DNA from: Bacteroides sp. OF04-15BH
Lineage (GTDB): Bacteria; Bacteroidota; Bacteroidia; Bacteroidales; Bacteroidaceae
NCBI RefSeq assembly: GCF_003477995.1
Contig: NZ_QUEM01000002.1
Location: 150,820 to 214,819 of the forward strand
Reading direction: 5' to 3'
Length of the DNA: 64,000 nt
Of this stretch, positions 38,799 through 47,670 are shown in pieces (the first letter of the stretch is position 1; the number at the start of each line of letters is the position of its first letter). The notes beneath the pieces were generated by a model, which saw nothing but the letters and a program-made list of their open reading frames with translations, did not search any database and had not been told where the DNA came from. The position numbers and the translations under genes were made by a program.

Positions 38799-39866
38799 TT
38801 ATTCACTTTTTCCACTTTGTTTTCTCCATGCAGAGGGAGACTGTCCTGTGACTGATTTGAAGGTTCTGCTGAAGTGAGGCAGGTCTGTGAAGCCTACCGA
38901 ATCTGCAATTTCATGCAGGGAACGGTTACTTTCCTCTAGCAGAACCTGAGCTTCCTTTATTCGTAGTTGATTGATCCAGGTATTAAAATTCTCCCCGAAG
39001 TTCTCATTAATATGATTCGACAGATAGGTGCGGTTGGTGCCCAGCTGCTTGGCCAGAGTGGTGATGGTGATGTTTCTTTCAACAAAGCCCTTGTTTTCGA
39101 TCCATCCTTGCAGTGCGCTTTCCATATTCTTTTGCGTACTGGCCTTGTCCCGTCCCTTCATATTGTATTGATATTCCCTTTCAAAGTCGGCTATGTTCAG
39201 GATGATGAGCAAGCGATAAAAGAGGATGGTAAAGGTTATAAACGTAATAATGTAAAATACGATAAGCACGGAGAACAATGTCCGGCTGGGGAAAAACAGC
39301 ATTGACATCACGAATGTAGCCATCAGGTTGAGCAGGAGCCAAAGAAACTTGATGGTACTGCCATACTTTCCGTACTGATATTTTTTGTTTCTCCAGGTTT
39401 CGAACAAATGCTTATAGGTGAAGAAATAGAAAAAGAACTGTATGATATAGATGCAGTTCAGCAGGTAATACCAGCCATTCTGTATGCTGCCCTTATAGAC
39501 ATAGTAATAACCGTATAGAATCAGGATGCACGCGGCAATCCAGATACTTTGCGTGAAGACGAATTTCTGGGTATTGAAATTTTTGGTCAACAGCAAGATC
39601 ATGGCCAGAATCAGGATCGCACTTTCTATGTGCGCCATGACCTGAACGTAAAAAGTGATGTCGCGCAGCTGATAGTTTTGTGCCACCAGCACAATGCCGC
39701 TGCTGCCCAAAAGAACAGAGGCCAGCTGGACCAGATTTTTGCTGCGCTTCACATTCAGGACCTTCCGTTCGTGAGGGATATAAGCAACGGCCAGAAATAT
39801 TGCAGACATAACCAATGCGGTGAAAGCAACGATTTCCAGGCAAAGCACAATTTGAATCATAAACAA
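38799..39866 (-). CDS. Membrane-bound AraC-type transcriptional regulator
   Basis: The 355-residue protein joins an N-terminal membrane part to an AraC DNA-binding domain. Residues 1 to about 235 form six or seven helices, such as CLEIVAFTALVMSAIFLAVA, AHIESAILILAMILLL, IWIAACILILYGYYYVYK and LLLNLMATFVMSMLFF. The double helix-turn-helix follows from about 255: ITTLAKQLGTNRTYLSNHIN, then HEIADSVGFTDLPHFSRTFK and the family ending TGQSPSAWRK. A regulator tethered to the membrane could sense a lipid, envelope or small-molecule signal; the target genes are unknown. It lies downstream of folA on the same strand, behind a perfect 16-base inverted repeat. Confidence 0.88.
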   Translation of the reverse strand: MFMIQIVLCLEIVAFTALVMSAIFLAVAYIPHERKVLNVKRSKNLVQLASVLLGSSGIVLVAQNYQLRDITFYVQVMAHIESAILILAMILLLTKNFNTQKFVFTQSIWIAACILILYGYYYVYKGSIQNGWYYLLNCIYIIQFFFYFFTYKHLFETWRNKKYQYGKYGSTIKFLWLLLNLMATFVMSMLFFPSRTLFSVLIVFYIITFITFTILFYRLLIILNIADFEREYQYNMKGRDKASTQKNMESALQGWIENKGFVERNITITTLAKQLGTNRTYLSNHINENFGENFNTWINQLRIKEAQVLLEESNRSLHEIADSVGFTDLPHFSRTFKSVTGQSPSAWRKQSGKSE

Positions 39867-39914
39867 ACAGATTTTTAAAGTGTTTTGGGTTCCAGTTTGA
39901 TTGGTTTAGTCGAG

Positions 39915-39963
39915 AAAGCCGTTTTTGGTTGCAAGTTCAGTTGCTCAAACCAAAAACGGCTTT
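39915..39963. terminator. 16-base-pair inverted repeat between folA and the AraC-type gene
   Basis: AAAGCCGTTTTTGGTT (39915-39930) and AACCAAAAACGGCTTT (39948-39963) pair perfectly over a 17-base loop. The U-run is short on the minus side, so termination of folA transcription may be incomplete. Confidence 0.65.
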
Positions 39964-39971
39964 TTGTGGCA

Positions 39972-40460
39972 TCAGCGGCGCAGATAGTCCGTGAAGCGAT
40001 ATCGGAACTCATGCTTCTCGTCCGTATCGTGTGCTTCCTCGTTTTCTACGGTCCACACCGTTTTATCTATTTCCGGGAAGAAGGCATCCGCCTGCTCCGG
40101 TGTATTCTCGATATGAGTCAGACAAAGGCGGTCTGCCTGTCCGAGTGCTTCCTGATACAGGCTTGATCCGCCGATGATAAACAGTTCCTCTTCCGGTTTA
40201 CAGGCCTTCAGAGCCTCTTCCAGAGAGTGGAATACCTCGGCTCCCGGCGCTGTGAATGTGCTCTGTCGTGAAAGCACGATATTCCGTCGGTTGGGCAGGG
40301 CGCCTTTCGGCAGAGACTCGAAAGTCTTCCGGCCCATAATGATGGTATGTCCTGTTGTGAGTGCCTTGAATCTTTTCTGGTCATTCGGCAGCCAATATAT
40401 CAGTTTGTTTTCAAAGCCGATGGCATTGTTCTGAGCCACGGCAGCAATGATGGTCATCAT
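39972..40460 (-). CDS. folA: Dihydrofolate reductase
   Basis: FolA reduces dihydrofolate to tetrahydrofolate with NADPH. The 162-residue protein opens with MTIIAAVAQNNAIGFENKLI, and LIYWLPNDQKRFKALTTGHT gives the substrate-binding region. The NADPH motifs are IIMGRKTFESLPKG and FIIGGSSLYQEALGQADRL, and YRFTDYLRR ends the protein. It starts 24 bases after thyA, so the two form the classic thyA-folA operon that couples dTMP synthesis to folate recycling. Either of two adjacent ATGs could be used. Confidence 0.96.
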   Translation of the reverse strand: MMTIIAAVAQNNAIGFENKLIYWLPNDQKRFKALTTGHTIIMGRKTFESLPKGALPNRRNIVLSRQSTFTAPGAEVFHSLEEALKACKPEEELFIIGGSSLYQEALGQADRLCLTHIENTPEQADAFFPEIDKTVWTVENEEAHDTDEKHEFRYRFTDYLRR

Positions 40461-40484
40461 AAGCAGTTTGTGATTAGCATGGGG

Positions 40485-41279
40485 TTAAACAGATACTTTT
40501 CCGGCGATGTGCGGCCACGGGTCATATCCTTCGAGTTTGAAGTCATCATACTGGAAGTCGAAGATGTTCTTCACGTCCGGATTCAGAATCATGCGTGGCA
40601 GCGGGCGCGGCGTACGAGTCAGCTGGAGCTGTACCTGTTCCAGGTGATTCTTGTAGATATGCGTATCGCCCAAGGTATGAACGAAGTCGCCCGCCTTGAG
40701 TCCGGTTACCTGTGCCATCATTTGCAGCAGCAAGGCATAAGAGGCAATGTTGAACGGAACTCCCAGGAATGTGTCGGCGCTGCGCTGATACAATTGCAGG
40801 CTCAGGCGTCCGTTGGCCACATAAAACTGGAAGAAGGCATGACACGGTGGCAGATTCATATTATCCAGATCGCCCACATTCCAGGCGCTGACGATGATGC
40901 GCCGTGAGTCCGGATTGTTTTTTATGGTGTCTACAGCCTCCTGAATCTGATCGATGAAGCCCCCTTTATAATCCGGCCATGAGCGCCACTGATAACCGTA
41001 GATGTGACCCAGATCGCCGTTCTCGTCGGCCCATTCGTTCCAGATACGCACGCCGTTGTCCTGAAGATACTTCACGTTTGTATCTCCTTTCAGGAACCAC
41101 AACAGTTCGTAAATGATAGATTTCAGATGCAGCTTCTTGGTGGTGAGCAGCGGAAAACCCTCTTCCAGATTAAAACGCATCTGATGCCCGAACACACTGA
41201 TGGTACCCGTACCGGTGCGGTCACTCTTTTCTGTGCCCTCGGTCAGTATGCGGTTGAGCAAGTCAAGATATTGTTTCAT
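40485..41279 (-). CDS. thyA: Thymidylate synthase
   Basis: ThyA methylates dUMP to dTMP with methylenetetrahydrofolate, making dihydrofolate that FolA then reduces. The 264-residue length equals the E. coli enzyme. Family motifs: [47 protein letters not shown], the catalytic Cys in [14 protein letters not shown] and [20 protein letters not shown]. The promoter TACCTTTG lies at 41316-41323 on the minus strand. Confidence 0.98.
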   Translation of the reverse strand: MKQYLDLLNRILTEGTEKSDRTGTGTISVFGHQMRFNLEEGFPLLTTKKLHLKSIIYELLWFLKGDTNVKYLQDNGVRIWNEWADENGDLGHIYGYQWRSWPDYKGGFIDQIQEAVDTIKNNPDSRRIIVSAWNVGDLDNMNLPPCHAFFQFYVANGRLSLQLYQRSADTFLGVPFNIASYALLLQMMAQVTGLKAGDFVHTLGDTHIYKNHLEQVQLQLTRTPRPLPRMILNPDVKNIFDFQYDDFKLEGYDPWPHIAGKVSV

Positions 41280-41315
41280 GTATGTATTGTAATTATGTTC
41301 TTATCGTTTCTGTTG

Positions 41316-41323
41316 CAAAGGTA
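41316..41323 (-). promoter_or_regulatory. Putative -7 promoter element for thyA-folA
   Basis: TACCTTTG on the minus strand, a full consensus match 36 bases upstream of thyA. Confidence 0.6.
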
Positions 41324-41387
41324 CATTTATTTGTTTGTTTCTACAAGAGCTCCCTGTATCACCTTTTGCCTCATGTCCGTTGGCTGT

Positions 41388-42032
41388 CTATCTTTTTCGT
41401 CCGAGCCATTGTCCGCCGGCAATGCACAGCAGCACGATACCCACGATGCCGACGATATGAGCCATGCCGAAGAACCATTCCACCAGCAGCAGAGCCACTC
41501 CGACAGATGCCAGACGGATGGTTTGCTGTTTCTTCAGATTTTCGATTTCTTCCGGGGTGAGAGGCGGTTCTCCGGGGCGGGCAACCGGAACAACCGGGCG
41601 CGTCATTTTCAGAATCAGATAAATCAGACCGATGATGATCAGCAGCGGAATGCCGATAAAAAGAATGATCAGAATGATACCTAATATCAGACTGATTCCG
41701 AGCATGTGCTGGAAAAGATAAATCAGCGGATGTCCGGACTGGAAGAAACCATCCTCACCGCTGTCTGCATCCTGATCCTGAGAAAATAGAGTATTCCAGA
41801 GATTGACGGCTGTCTGCATGCTGTCCGTCTGACTGAGAGCACTGGTGTCGGGCTGCACATAATCGCTGTTTGTGGTCACTCCGCTCGTGTCGGAATATAC
41901 CACGATACCTTCCTCTGGGTCATTTGGGTCGGCTGTCGTCTGCGCGGCAAGGCCCATCGGTAGCAGACAAGTGACCAGCAAGAACAACACACGCAGAGAT
42001 ACAGGCAGTTTCGAGAAGATTTCCGTTTTCAT
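41388..42032 (-). CDS. Unknown exported membrane protein
   Basis: I do not recognise the family of this 214-residue protein. A signal peptide covers residues 1-30 (LFLLVTCLLPMGLAA-Q). The next 80 residues are acidic and Ser/Thr/Asp-rich, probably periplasmic. A long hydrophobic region of one or two helices spans about 108-142 (LGISLILGIILIILFIGIPL). A cytoplasmic loop with PLTPEEIENLKKQ follows, and a final hydrophobic pair is at about 173-207. The promoter TATTTTTG at 42056-42063 is back to back with that of the rRNA methyltransferase gene. It lies 108 bases upstream of thyA, which has its own promoter. Confidence 0.78.
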   Translation of the reverse strand: MKTEIFSKLPVSLRVLFLLVTCLLPMGLAAQTTADPNDPEEGIVVYSDTSGVTTNSDYVQPDTSALSQTDSMQTAVNLWNTLFSQDQDADSGEDGFFQSGHPLIYLFQHMLGISLILGIILIILFIGIPLLIIIGLIYLILKMTRPVVPVARPGEPPLTPEEIENLKKQQTIRLASVGVALLLVEWFFGMAHIVGIVGIVLLCIAGGQWLGRKR

Positions 42033-42055
42033 ATCGTCTTGGTTTTATTTAGTTG

Positions 42056-42063
42056 CAAAAATA
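42056..42063 (-). promoter_or_regulatory. Putative -7 promoter element for the unknown membrane protein gene
   Basis: TATTTTTG on the minus strand, 24 bases upstream of the start codon. Confidence 0.5.
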
Positions 42064-42085
42064 CTATCTTTTAGGGCATTTATGC

Positions 42086-42093
42086 TATCTTTG
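42086..42093 (+). promoter_or_regulatory. Putative -7 promoter element for the rRNA methyltransferase gene
   Basis: TATCTTTG on the plus strand, 32 bases upstream of the ATG at 42126. Confidence 0.6.
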
Positions 42094-42125
42094 TATCAAT
42101 AAATATCAGCATAAAAACAAACTAT

Positions 42126-43598
42126 ATGGACTTACCGAAAGCATTTACTGAGTATATGGCGCACCTGATAGGCGAAGAAGCCTGCCGCCGATTGGAGCAG
42201 GGACTGGCCGACGAGCCGCAGGTCAGCATTCGTCTGAACCGTCGCAAACTGGCAGGATGCGGACACGAATGTCCGGTGCCGCAGTCGGCCGATGTGGCTG
42301 TACCCTGGTGCCGCACCGGTTATTATCTGAAAGACCGTCCGGCCTTTACGTTCGACCCTCTGCTTCATGCCGGTGCCTACTATGTGCAGGAAGCCGGTTC
42401 CATGTTTCTGGAGCAGGCCTTTGCCGCCCTGTCGGCCGATGCCGGTTTTCAGGAGCCGCTGATGGCGCTCGATCTGTGTGCTGCACCCGGTGGCAAGTCC
42501 ACCCATTTGCGCAGTTTGCTGCCCGAGGGAAGTTTTCTGGTCAGCAATGAGCCGATGCGTCCCCGTGCTCAGGTACTTTCTGAAAATATGATGAAGTGGG
42601 GCGATCCTGCCTGTATGGTGACCAACGGTTATCCGGCCGATTTCTCGGCTTTGGAGCATCTGTTCGATGTGGTGGTGACTGATGTGCCCTGCTCCGGAGA
42701 AGGTATGTTCCGTAAGGACGAAGGCGCCATTGCCGACTGGAGTCCGGAGAATGTGGAACTCTGCTGGAAGCGCCAGCGCTCCATCATTGCCGACATCTGG
42801 CCGGCTCTGAAGCCCGGCGGTTATCTGATTTACAGCACCTGCACTTTCAACGCACTCGAAGACGAAGACAATGTAGCCTGGATAGCCCGTGAACTGGGAG
42901 CCGATCTGATACCGGTGCCTTGTGCCGAAGAGTGGGGCATTCAAGGCGATCTTACCGGCAGCAACCTGCCCGTGTATCATTTCCTGCCCGGCTGGACACG
43001 TGGCGAAGGGTTCTTCCTGGCCGTTTTGCGCAAGCACGGACAGTGTGAGGAAGCCGAGGACGGATGGCGTGCCTGCCTGCCCCGTAAGGCCGCAAAAAAG
43101 GGAAAGCCCGATAAGAAAGATAAGAATAAGGGAAGAAATGAGATTTCGGCCAGTGAGCTGATTACACTTTCCGGCTGGCTTTCGGGCAGCGACTGGGAGT
43201 GGCTGGCGGAAGACACGCAAATCTCGGCCGTTCCGAAAGAATGGGCCGATGCCTGCCGAGCCGTAAAAGAATGCCTGACGGTGATGCACTGTGGTGTACC
43301 GGTGGCCGAACTGAAGGGGCGCGACTGGGTGCCGCGTCACGGACTGGCTCTGAACCGGGCCTGTTGCCGGGACAGTTTTCCACAGGTAGAGTTGAGTTAT
43401 GAACAGGCTGTGGCCTATCTGCGCAAGGAAGCTCTGGTTCTTCCGGCAGATACTCCGAAAGGATTTGTGATGCTCACCTACCGGAATTTCCCGCTCGGCT
43501 TTGCCAAGCAGATTGGAAACCGCGCCAACAATCTCTATCCCGATGCCTGGCGCATCCGCAGCGGATACGTCACTCCCTGCTCGGTGTTGTTCCCATAA
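42126..43598 (+). CDS. rRNA cytosine-C5 methyltransferase (RsmF/NOL1-NOP2-Sun family)
   Basis: This enzyme methylates C5 of a cytosine in rRNA, or possibly tRNA, with SAM. The 490-residue protein has the SAM motif ALDLCAAPGGKSTHLRSLL, motif IV with its catalytic Cys VVTDVPCSGEGMFRKDEG, and motif VI with the nucleophile Cys GGYLIYSTCTFNALEDEDN. A basic spacer (KAAKKGKPDKKDKNKGR) separates it from a C-terminal PUA-like domain, as in RsmF (YebU). The target site, m5C1407 of 16S rRNA in E. coli, is inferred from the family. It ends at a strong terminator shared with convergent kbl. Confidence 0.92.
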   Translation: MDLPKAFTEYMAHLIGEEACRRLEQGLADEPQVSIRLNRRKLAGCGHECPVPQSADVAVPWCRTGYYLKDRPAFTFDPLLHAGAYYVQEAGSMFLEQAFAALSADAGFQEPLMALDLCAAPGGKSTHLRSLLPEGSFLVSNEPMRPRAQVLSENMMKWGDPACMVTNGYPADFSALEHLFDVVVTDVPCSGEGMFRKDEGAIADWSPENVELCWKRQRSIIADIWPALKPGGYLIYSTCTFNALEDEDNVAWIARELGADLIPVPCAEEWGIQGDLTGSNLPVYHFLPGWTRGEGFFLAVLRKHGQCEEAEDGWRACLPRKAAKKGKPDKKDKNKGRNEISASELITLSGWLSGSDWEWLAEDTQISAVPKEWADACRAVKECLTVMHCGVPVAELKGRDWVPRHGLALNRACCRDSFPQVELSYEQAVAYLRKEALVLPADTPKGFVMLTYRNFPLGFAKQIGNRANNLYPDAWRIRSGYVTPCSVLFP

Positions 43599-43616
43599 CT
43601 ATAGCAGATACAAAAG

Positions 43617-43661
43617 AAAAATCTCCATTCCGGCTCAGCCGGAATGGAGATTTTTTCTTTT
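43617..43661. terminator. Bidirectional terminator between rRNA methyltransferase gene and kbl
   Basis: A perfect 18-base stem (43617-43634 with 43638-43655, core TCTCCATTCCGGC) with a three-base loop is flanked by A-runs on the left and T-runs on the right, so it serves both convergent genes. Confidence 0.92.
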
Positions 43662-43677
43662 ATGCTTCCTGAGTGGA

Positions 43678-44868
43678 TTACTTGATCACGTTCAGTTCCT
43701 TGCCCACCTTGATGAATGCAGCGATGGCACGGTCCAGATGCTCGCGCTCGTGACCGGCTGACAGCTGAACACGGATACGGGCCTGATCCTTCGGAACTAC
43801 CGGATAGTAGAAACCGGTTACATAGATACCCTCTTCCTGCATCTTGGCAGCGAAGTCCTGAGACAGTTTCGCATCGTAAAGCATTACGGCGCAGATGGCG
43901 CTCTGAGTCGGCTTGATGTCGAAACCGGCAGCGATCATCTTGTCGCGGAAATAGTTTACGTTCTCCATCAACTTGTCGTGCAGAGCGTTGCTCTCCTTCA
44001 GAATCTTGAACATCTCGATGCTGGCACCTACGATGGCAGGAGCTACAGAGTTAGAGAACAAGTAAGGACGAGAGCGCTGACGCAACATGTCGATAATTTC
44101 CTTCTTACCGGTTGTGAAACCACCCATGGCACCACCGAAGGCTTTACCCAATGTACCGGTGAAGATGTCTACACGACCGTAAACGTCGAACTGCTCGGCA
44201 ACACCGTGACCGGTAGGACCAACCACACCGGCAGAGTGAGACTCGTCAACCATTACCAATGCATCGTATTTCTCGGCCAGATCACAGATCTTGTCCATAG
44301 GAGCCACGTTACCGTCCATAGAGAACACACCGTCGGTAGCAATGATACGGAAACGCTGAGCCTGAGCTTCCTGCAGGCAACGCTCCAGATCGGCCATGTC
44401 GGCGTTGGCATAACGATAGCGCTTAGCCTTGCACAGACGTACACCGTCGATGATAGAAGCGTGGTTCAGAGAGTCAGAGATGATGGTATCCTGATCGGTC
44501 AACAGAGGCTCGAACAAACCGCCGTTGGCGTCGAAACAAGCTGCATAAAGGATTGTATCTTCAGTCTTGAAGTAGTCAGAAATAGCTGCTTCGAGCTGTT
44601 TGTGCAAATCCTGTGTACCGCAAATGAAACGTACAGAAGACATTCCATAACCATGGCTGTCCATAGCTGCCTTGGCAGCCTCGATCAGGCGGGTATTGTC
44701 TGAAAGGCCCAGGTAGTTGTTGGCACAGAAGTTCAAAACACCTTCTCCAGCGTTGACCTTGATGTCAGCGCGCTGTGGAGTTGTGATAATACGCTCTTTC
44801 TTGTAGAGGCCTGCAGCCTCGATATTGGCTAATTCTTGAGCCAAAAAGTCTTTAAATTTACCGTACAT
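43678..44868 (-). CDS. kbl: Glycine C-acetyltransferase (2-amino-3-ketobutyrate CoA ligase)
   Basis: Kbl cleaves 2-amino-3-oxobutyrate with CoA to glycine and acetyl-CoA, the second step of threonine breakdown. The 396-residue PLP enzyme has FCANNYLGLSDNTRLIEAA, SVRFICGTQDLHKQLE, the Asp motif MVDESHSAGVVGPTGHG and the PLP lysine in FTGTLGKAFGGAMGG. SSNSVAP-like SNSVAPAIVGAS and the Arg-containing RIRVQLSAGHE complete the alpha-oxoamine synthase pattern. It is divergent from the threonine dehydrogenase gene 146 bases away, which supplies its substrate. Codon use is strongly biased, suggesting high expression. Confidence 0.97.
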   Translation of the reverse strand: MYGKFKDFLAQELANIEAAGLYKKERIITTPQRADIKVNAGEGVLNFCANNYLGLSDNTRLIEAAKAAMDSHGYGMSSVRFICGTQDLHKQLEAAISDYFKTEDTILYAACFDANGGLFEPLLTDQDTIISDSLNHASIIDGVRLCKAKRYRYANADMADLERCLQEAQAQRFRIIATDGVFSMDGNVAPMDKICDLAEKYDALVMVDESHSAGVVGPTGHGVAEQFDVYGRVDIFTGTLGKAFGGAMGGFTTGKKEIIDMLRQRSRPYLFSNSVAPAIVGASIEMFKILKESNALHDKLMENVNYFRDKMIAAGFDIKPTQSAICAVMLYDAKLSQDFAAKMQEEGIYVTGFYYPVVPKDQARIRVQLSAGHEREHLDRAIAAFIKVGKELNVIK

Positions 44869-44892
44869 ATATGTTAATATTAGGATCTCTAT

Positions 44893-44976
44893 GCAAAGGT
44901 CTCATTTTTTTTTGAAATATCGAATAAAATCTCCCGAATATTATCAGAAAAAATCAAGAATAATATACTATCTTTG
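44893..44976. promoter_or_regulatory. Divergent promoter region of kbl and tdh
   Basis: On the plus strand TATCTTTG (44969-44976) lies 38 bases before tdh. On the minus strand GACCTTTG (44894-44901, one mismatch) lies about 25 bases before kbl. The shared gap is AT-rich and would suit joint control. Confidence 0.6.
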
Positions 44977-45014
44977 TGCATCTGATTTTTTTAGTTATCA
45001 AGAAACAATAAAGC

Positions 45015-45968
45015 ATGAAAAATGTATTGATTATCGGTTCAACCGGCCAGATCGGTTCTGAGTTGACCATGAAATTGAGAGGACTGTATAATGGTAACAT
45101 CGTTGCCGGTTACATTCCGGGTGCAGAACCAACAGGAGAACTGAAAGAGTCTGGTCCGAGCGCCATCGTAGATATCACCAACGAGCAGCAGATTGCCGAG
45201 ACCGTTTCCAAGTACAAGATCGACACCATCTACAACCTGGCTGCCTTGTTGTCTGCCGTTGCAGAAGCTAAGCCACAGTTGGCCTGGAAGATTGGTATGG
45301 GCGGTTTGTTCAATGTATTGGAGGTAGCACGCGAAATGAAGTGTGCCGTGTTTACTCCAAGTTCTATCGGTGTGTTTGGTAACAACACTCCAAAGGACAA
45401 CACTCCGCAGGATACAATCCGTAACCCGCGCACCATGTATGGTGTGACTAAGGTTTCCGGTGAGTTGTTGAGCGACTACTACAACATCCGTTTCGGTGTG
45501 GATACCCGTTCCGTTCGTTTCCCGGGACTGATTTCTTACGTAACTCCTCCGGGAGGTGGTACTACCGACTATGCTGTTGACATTTATTACTCAGCCGTTA
45601 AGGGCGAGACTTTCAAATGTCCGATCGCTGCCGGTACTTATATGGATATGATGTACATGCCGGATGCTTTGCGTGCAGCTGTTGAAATCATGGAGGCTGA
45701 TCCTTCTAAGTTCGTTCACCGCAACTCATTCAACATCGCATCTATGAGCTTCGAGCCGGAGACTATCTACAAGAAGATTCAGGAGTATATCCCAGACTTC
45801 AAGATGGAGTACGAGGTAGATCCTTTGCGTCAGACTATTGCAGAATCTTGGCCAAACTCCTTGGACGACACTTGCGCTCGCGAAGAGTGGGGTTGGAAGC
45901 CTGAGTATGACTTGGATGCCATGACTAAGGATATGATTGAGAAACTGAAGGTTCGTTTCGGCAAATAA
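45015..45968 (+). CDS. tdh: L-threonine 3-dehydrogenase, epimerase (SDR) type
   Basis: This NAD-dependent enzyme oxidises L-threonine to 2-amino-3-oxobutyrate. It belongs to the extended short-chain dehydrogenase family, not to the zinc-dependent Tdh of E. coli. The 317-residue protein has the NAD motif LIIGSTGQIGSEL, the Ser motif FTPSSIGVFG and the catalytic MYGVTKVSGELL (Tyr and Lys). It continues with PPGGGTTDYAVDIYYSAV and a C-terminal substrate lobe with MDMMYMPDALRAAVEIME. The neighbour kbl uses its product, which supports the assignment. A terminator follows 34 bases after the stop. Confidence 0.93.
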   Translation: MKNVLIIGSTGQIGSELTMKLRGLYNGNIVAGYIPGAEPTGELKESGPSAIVDITNEQQIAETVSKYKIDTIYNLAALLSAVAEAKPQLAWKIGMGGLFNVLEVAREMKCAVFTPSSIGVFGNNTPKDNTPQDTIRNPRTMYGVTKVSGELLSDYYNIRFGVDTRSVRFPGLISYVTPPGGGTTDYAVDIYYSAVKGETFKCPIAAGTYMDMMYMPDALRAAVEIMEADPSKFVHRNSFNIASMSFEPETIYKKIQEYIPDFKMEYEVDPLRQTIAESWPNSLDDTCAREEWGWKPEYDLDAMTKDMIEKLKVRFGK

Positions 45969-46002
45969 TCTGCATCAGGCATTTATTAAGATACAGAAAA
46001 GT

Positions 46003-46034
46003 AAGGGTATCGGGATTTCCGATACCCTTTTTTC
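46003..46034 (+). terminator. Terminator of tdh
   Basis: GGGTATCGG pairs with CCGATACCC over loop GATTT, followed by TTTTTT. Confidence 0.92.
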
Positions 46035-46420
46035 GTGCTCTGCCCTGCGGGGAGCCGGCTTACGATTTGTCAGAATGTAAGTTCTTGCATTCCGGCAGTC
46101 GTTCAGACTGCTGATTTTGGGAAGGGACGGCCACCGGCCGTTGTTTTTTCAAGGCTCAGAGGCTTTGGGGCTGTAAGGTATTGATGCACTGCTTCTTGTA
46201 AAAAAGTATCCTTGTTTGCGGGATTCTTCCGGACAGGACTTTTGAGGCCGTTTTGGGGATTATTGTGATGAAATGAAGGAGTCATGCTGATGCCAGGATA
46301 AAATCATGCCGGTGTTTTTGTTTCCCGATAGAGGCGGGAAGAGGCATCCGCACCTCTGGATGCTGCATAAAAATACGTTCCAGACCGTATATGTCGGGGG
46401 ACAGTCTGCATAAAGATACC
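46035..46420. other. Gene-free spacer with several hairpins
   Basis: This stretch of about 390 bases lacks a credible open frame. It contains a second terminator-like hairpin CGGCC-ACC-GGCCG followed by TTGTTTTTT (46131-46154), a TTCCCG...CGGGAA pair and a GCATCC...GGATGC pair near 46320-46370. No known RNA family is recognised. Confidence 0.5.
46131..46154 (+). terminator. Orphan terminator-like hairpin
   Basis: CGGCC and GGCCG pair over ACC and are followed by TTGTTTTTT. No gene ends just before it on the plus strand, since tdh already has its own terminator. Confidence 0.55.
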
Positions 46421-46474
46421 AAAAAAGCATCCCGAAGCACAGCCTTGCATCAGGCCTTCTGCTTCGGGATGCTT
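46421..46474 (-). terminator. Terminator of the MATE-rfbB operon
   Basis: AAGCATCCCGAAGCA (46425-46439) pairs perfectly with TGCTTCGGGATGCTT (46460-46474). On the minus strand a run of six T follows. Confidence 0.88.
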
Positions 46475-46507
46475 ACATTTTGTTCGTTTTATCGCCGGAA
46501 TCCGTGC

Positions 46508-47647
46508 TTAGCGTCTGCCGTACATCCGGTCGTAATAGTTCTGATAGTCGCTGCTGGTCACTTCTTCCACCCACTTCTGGTTGTCCAGATACCAGCGGAT
46601 GGTTTTCACGATACCGGTTTCGAAATCAGTCTCCGGATACCATCCCAGGTCGGTTTTGATCTTTTCCGGATCAATGCCGTAGCGCAGGTCGTGGCCCAGA
46701 CGGTCCTTTACGAAGGTGATCAGGTCGTCGTTAATCCAGTCAACAGCGATTTCACCGTTTTCGTTCTTCACCTGCTTCTTCAGCAGAGAGCGCATTTCCG
46801 GTTCCTTCTCCATGATTTCGCGGATGGTCTGGATGGTGAGCTTCACAATCTGGATATTCTGACGCTCGTTATGTCCGCCCACATTGTAGATGCTGCCGTC
46901 GGCACCCTGGTTGATGACCATGTCGATGGCCTTGCAGTGATCCTCCACATACAACCAGTCGCGGATGTTGGTACCCTGACCGTAGACCGGAAGTTTCTTT
47001 CCTTCGAGAATGTTCTTGATGATCAGCGGAATCAGTTTTTCCGGGAACTGATACGGTCCGTAGTTGTTGGAGCAGCGGGTGATGCTCACCGGCATCTTGT
47101 AAGTGTCCTTATAGGCACACACAATGTGGTCGGCACTGGCCTTTGACGCGCTGTACGGGCTGTGCGGGCAGAGCGGAGTCTCTTCGGTGAAGAAGCCCTC
47201 TTCGCCCAGGCTTCCGTACACCTCGTCGGTAGATACCTGATGGAAGCGTACGCCCTTGCGCCAGGTTGGGTAGCCGTTTTCGTCCTTTCCGGTCACCCAG
47301 GCACGGCGGGCAGCGTCAAGCAGGTTCTGGGTACCCAGAATGTTGGTCTGCAGGAACAGCTGCGGGTTTTCGATGCTGCGGTCCACATGGCTCTCGGCAG
47401 CGAAGTTCACAATCACATCGAAACGGTATTTTGCAAACAGGTCGTCTGCCAGATGAGCGTCGCAGATGTCGCCTTTTACAAAGATACAGCGTTCGTTGTC
47501 AATATCCTGGGCGATGGTGCCCAGATAGCCGGCATAGGTCAACAGATCCAGAACCACGACCGTGATGTCGTTGTATTTGTTCAGGATATATTTCACGTAG
47601 TTTGCGCCGATAAAGCCGGCTCCTCCTGTTACTAGATAAGTTTTCAC
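46508..47647 (-). CDS. rfbB: dTDP-glucose 4,6-dehydratase
   Basis: RfbB converts dTDP-glucose to dTDP-4-keto-6-deoxyglucose, the entry to dTDP-rhamnose and other deoxysugars for surface glycans. The 379-residue SDR enzyme begins LVTGGAGFIGANYVKYILNK. It continues with NFAAESHVDRSIENPQLF, the catalytic VSTDEVYGSLGEEGFFTE (Asp-Glu pair) and the YSASKASADHIVCAY Tyr/Lys. RCSNNYGPYQFPEKLIPLII and NIRDWLYVEDHCKAID follow. The rest of the rml pathway is not in this window. It is the last gene of a minus-strand operon, 23 bases after the phosphoesterase gene. Confidence 0.96.
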   Translation of the reverse strand: MKTYLVTGGAGFIGANYVKYILNKYNDITVVVLDLLTYAGYLGTIAQDIDNERCIFVKGDICDAHLADDLFAKYRFDVIVNFAAESHVDRSIENPQLFLQTNILGTQNLLDAARRAWVTGKDENGYPTWRKGVRFHQVSTDEVYGSLGEEGFFTEETPLCPHSPYSASKASADHIVCAYKDTYKMPVSITRCSNNYGPYQFPEKLIPLIIKNILEGKKLPVYGQGTNIRDWLYVEDHCKAIDMVINQGADGSIYNVGGHNERQNIQIVKLTIQTIREIMEKEPEMRSLLKKQVKNENGEIAVDWINDDLITFVKDRLGHDLRYGIDPEKIKTDLGWYPETDFETGIVKTIRWYLDNQKWVEEVTSSDYQNYYDRMYGRR

Positions 47648-47670
47648 GAGTGTATATGTTTTTAGGTTTC

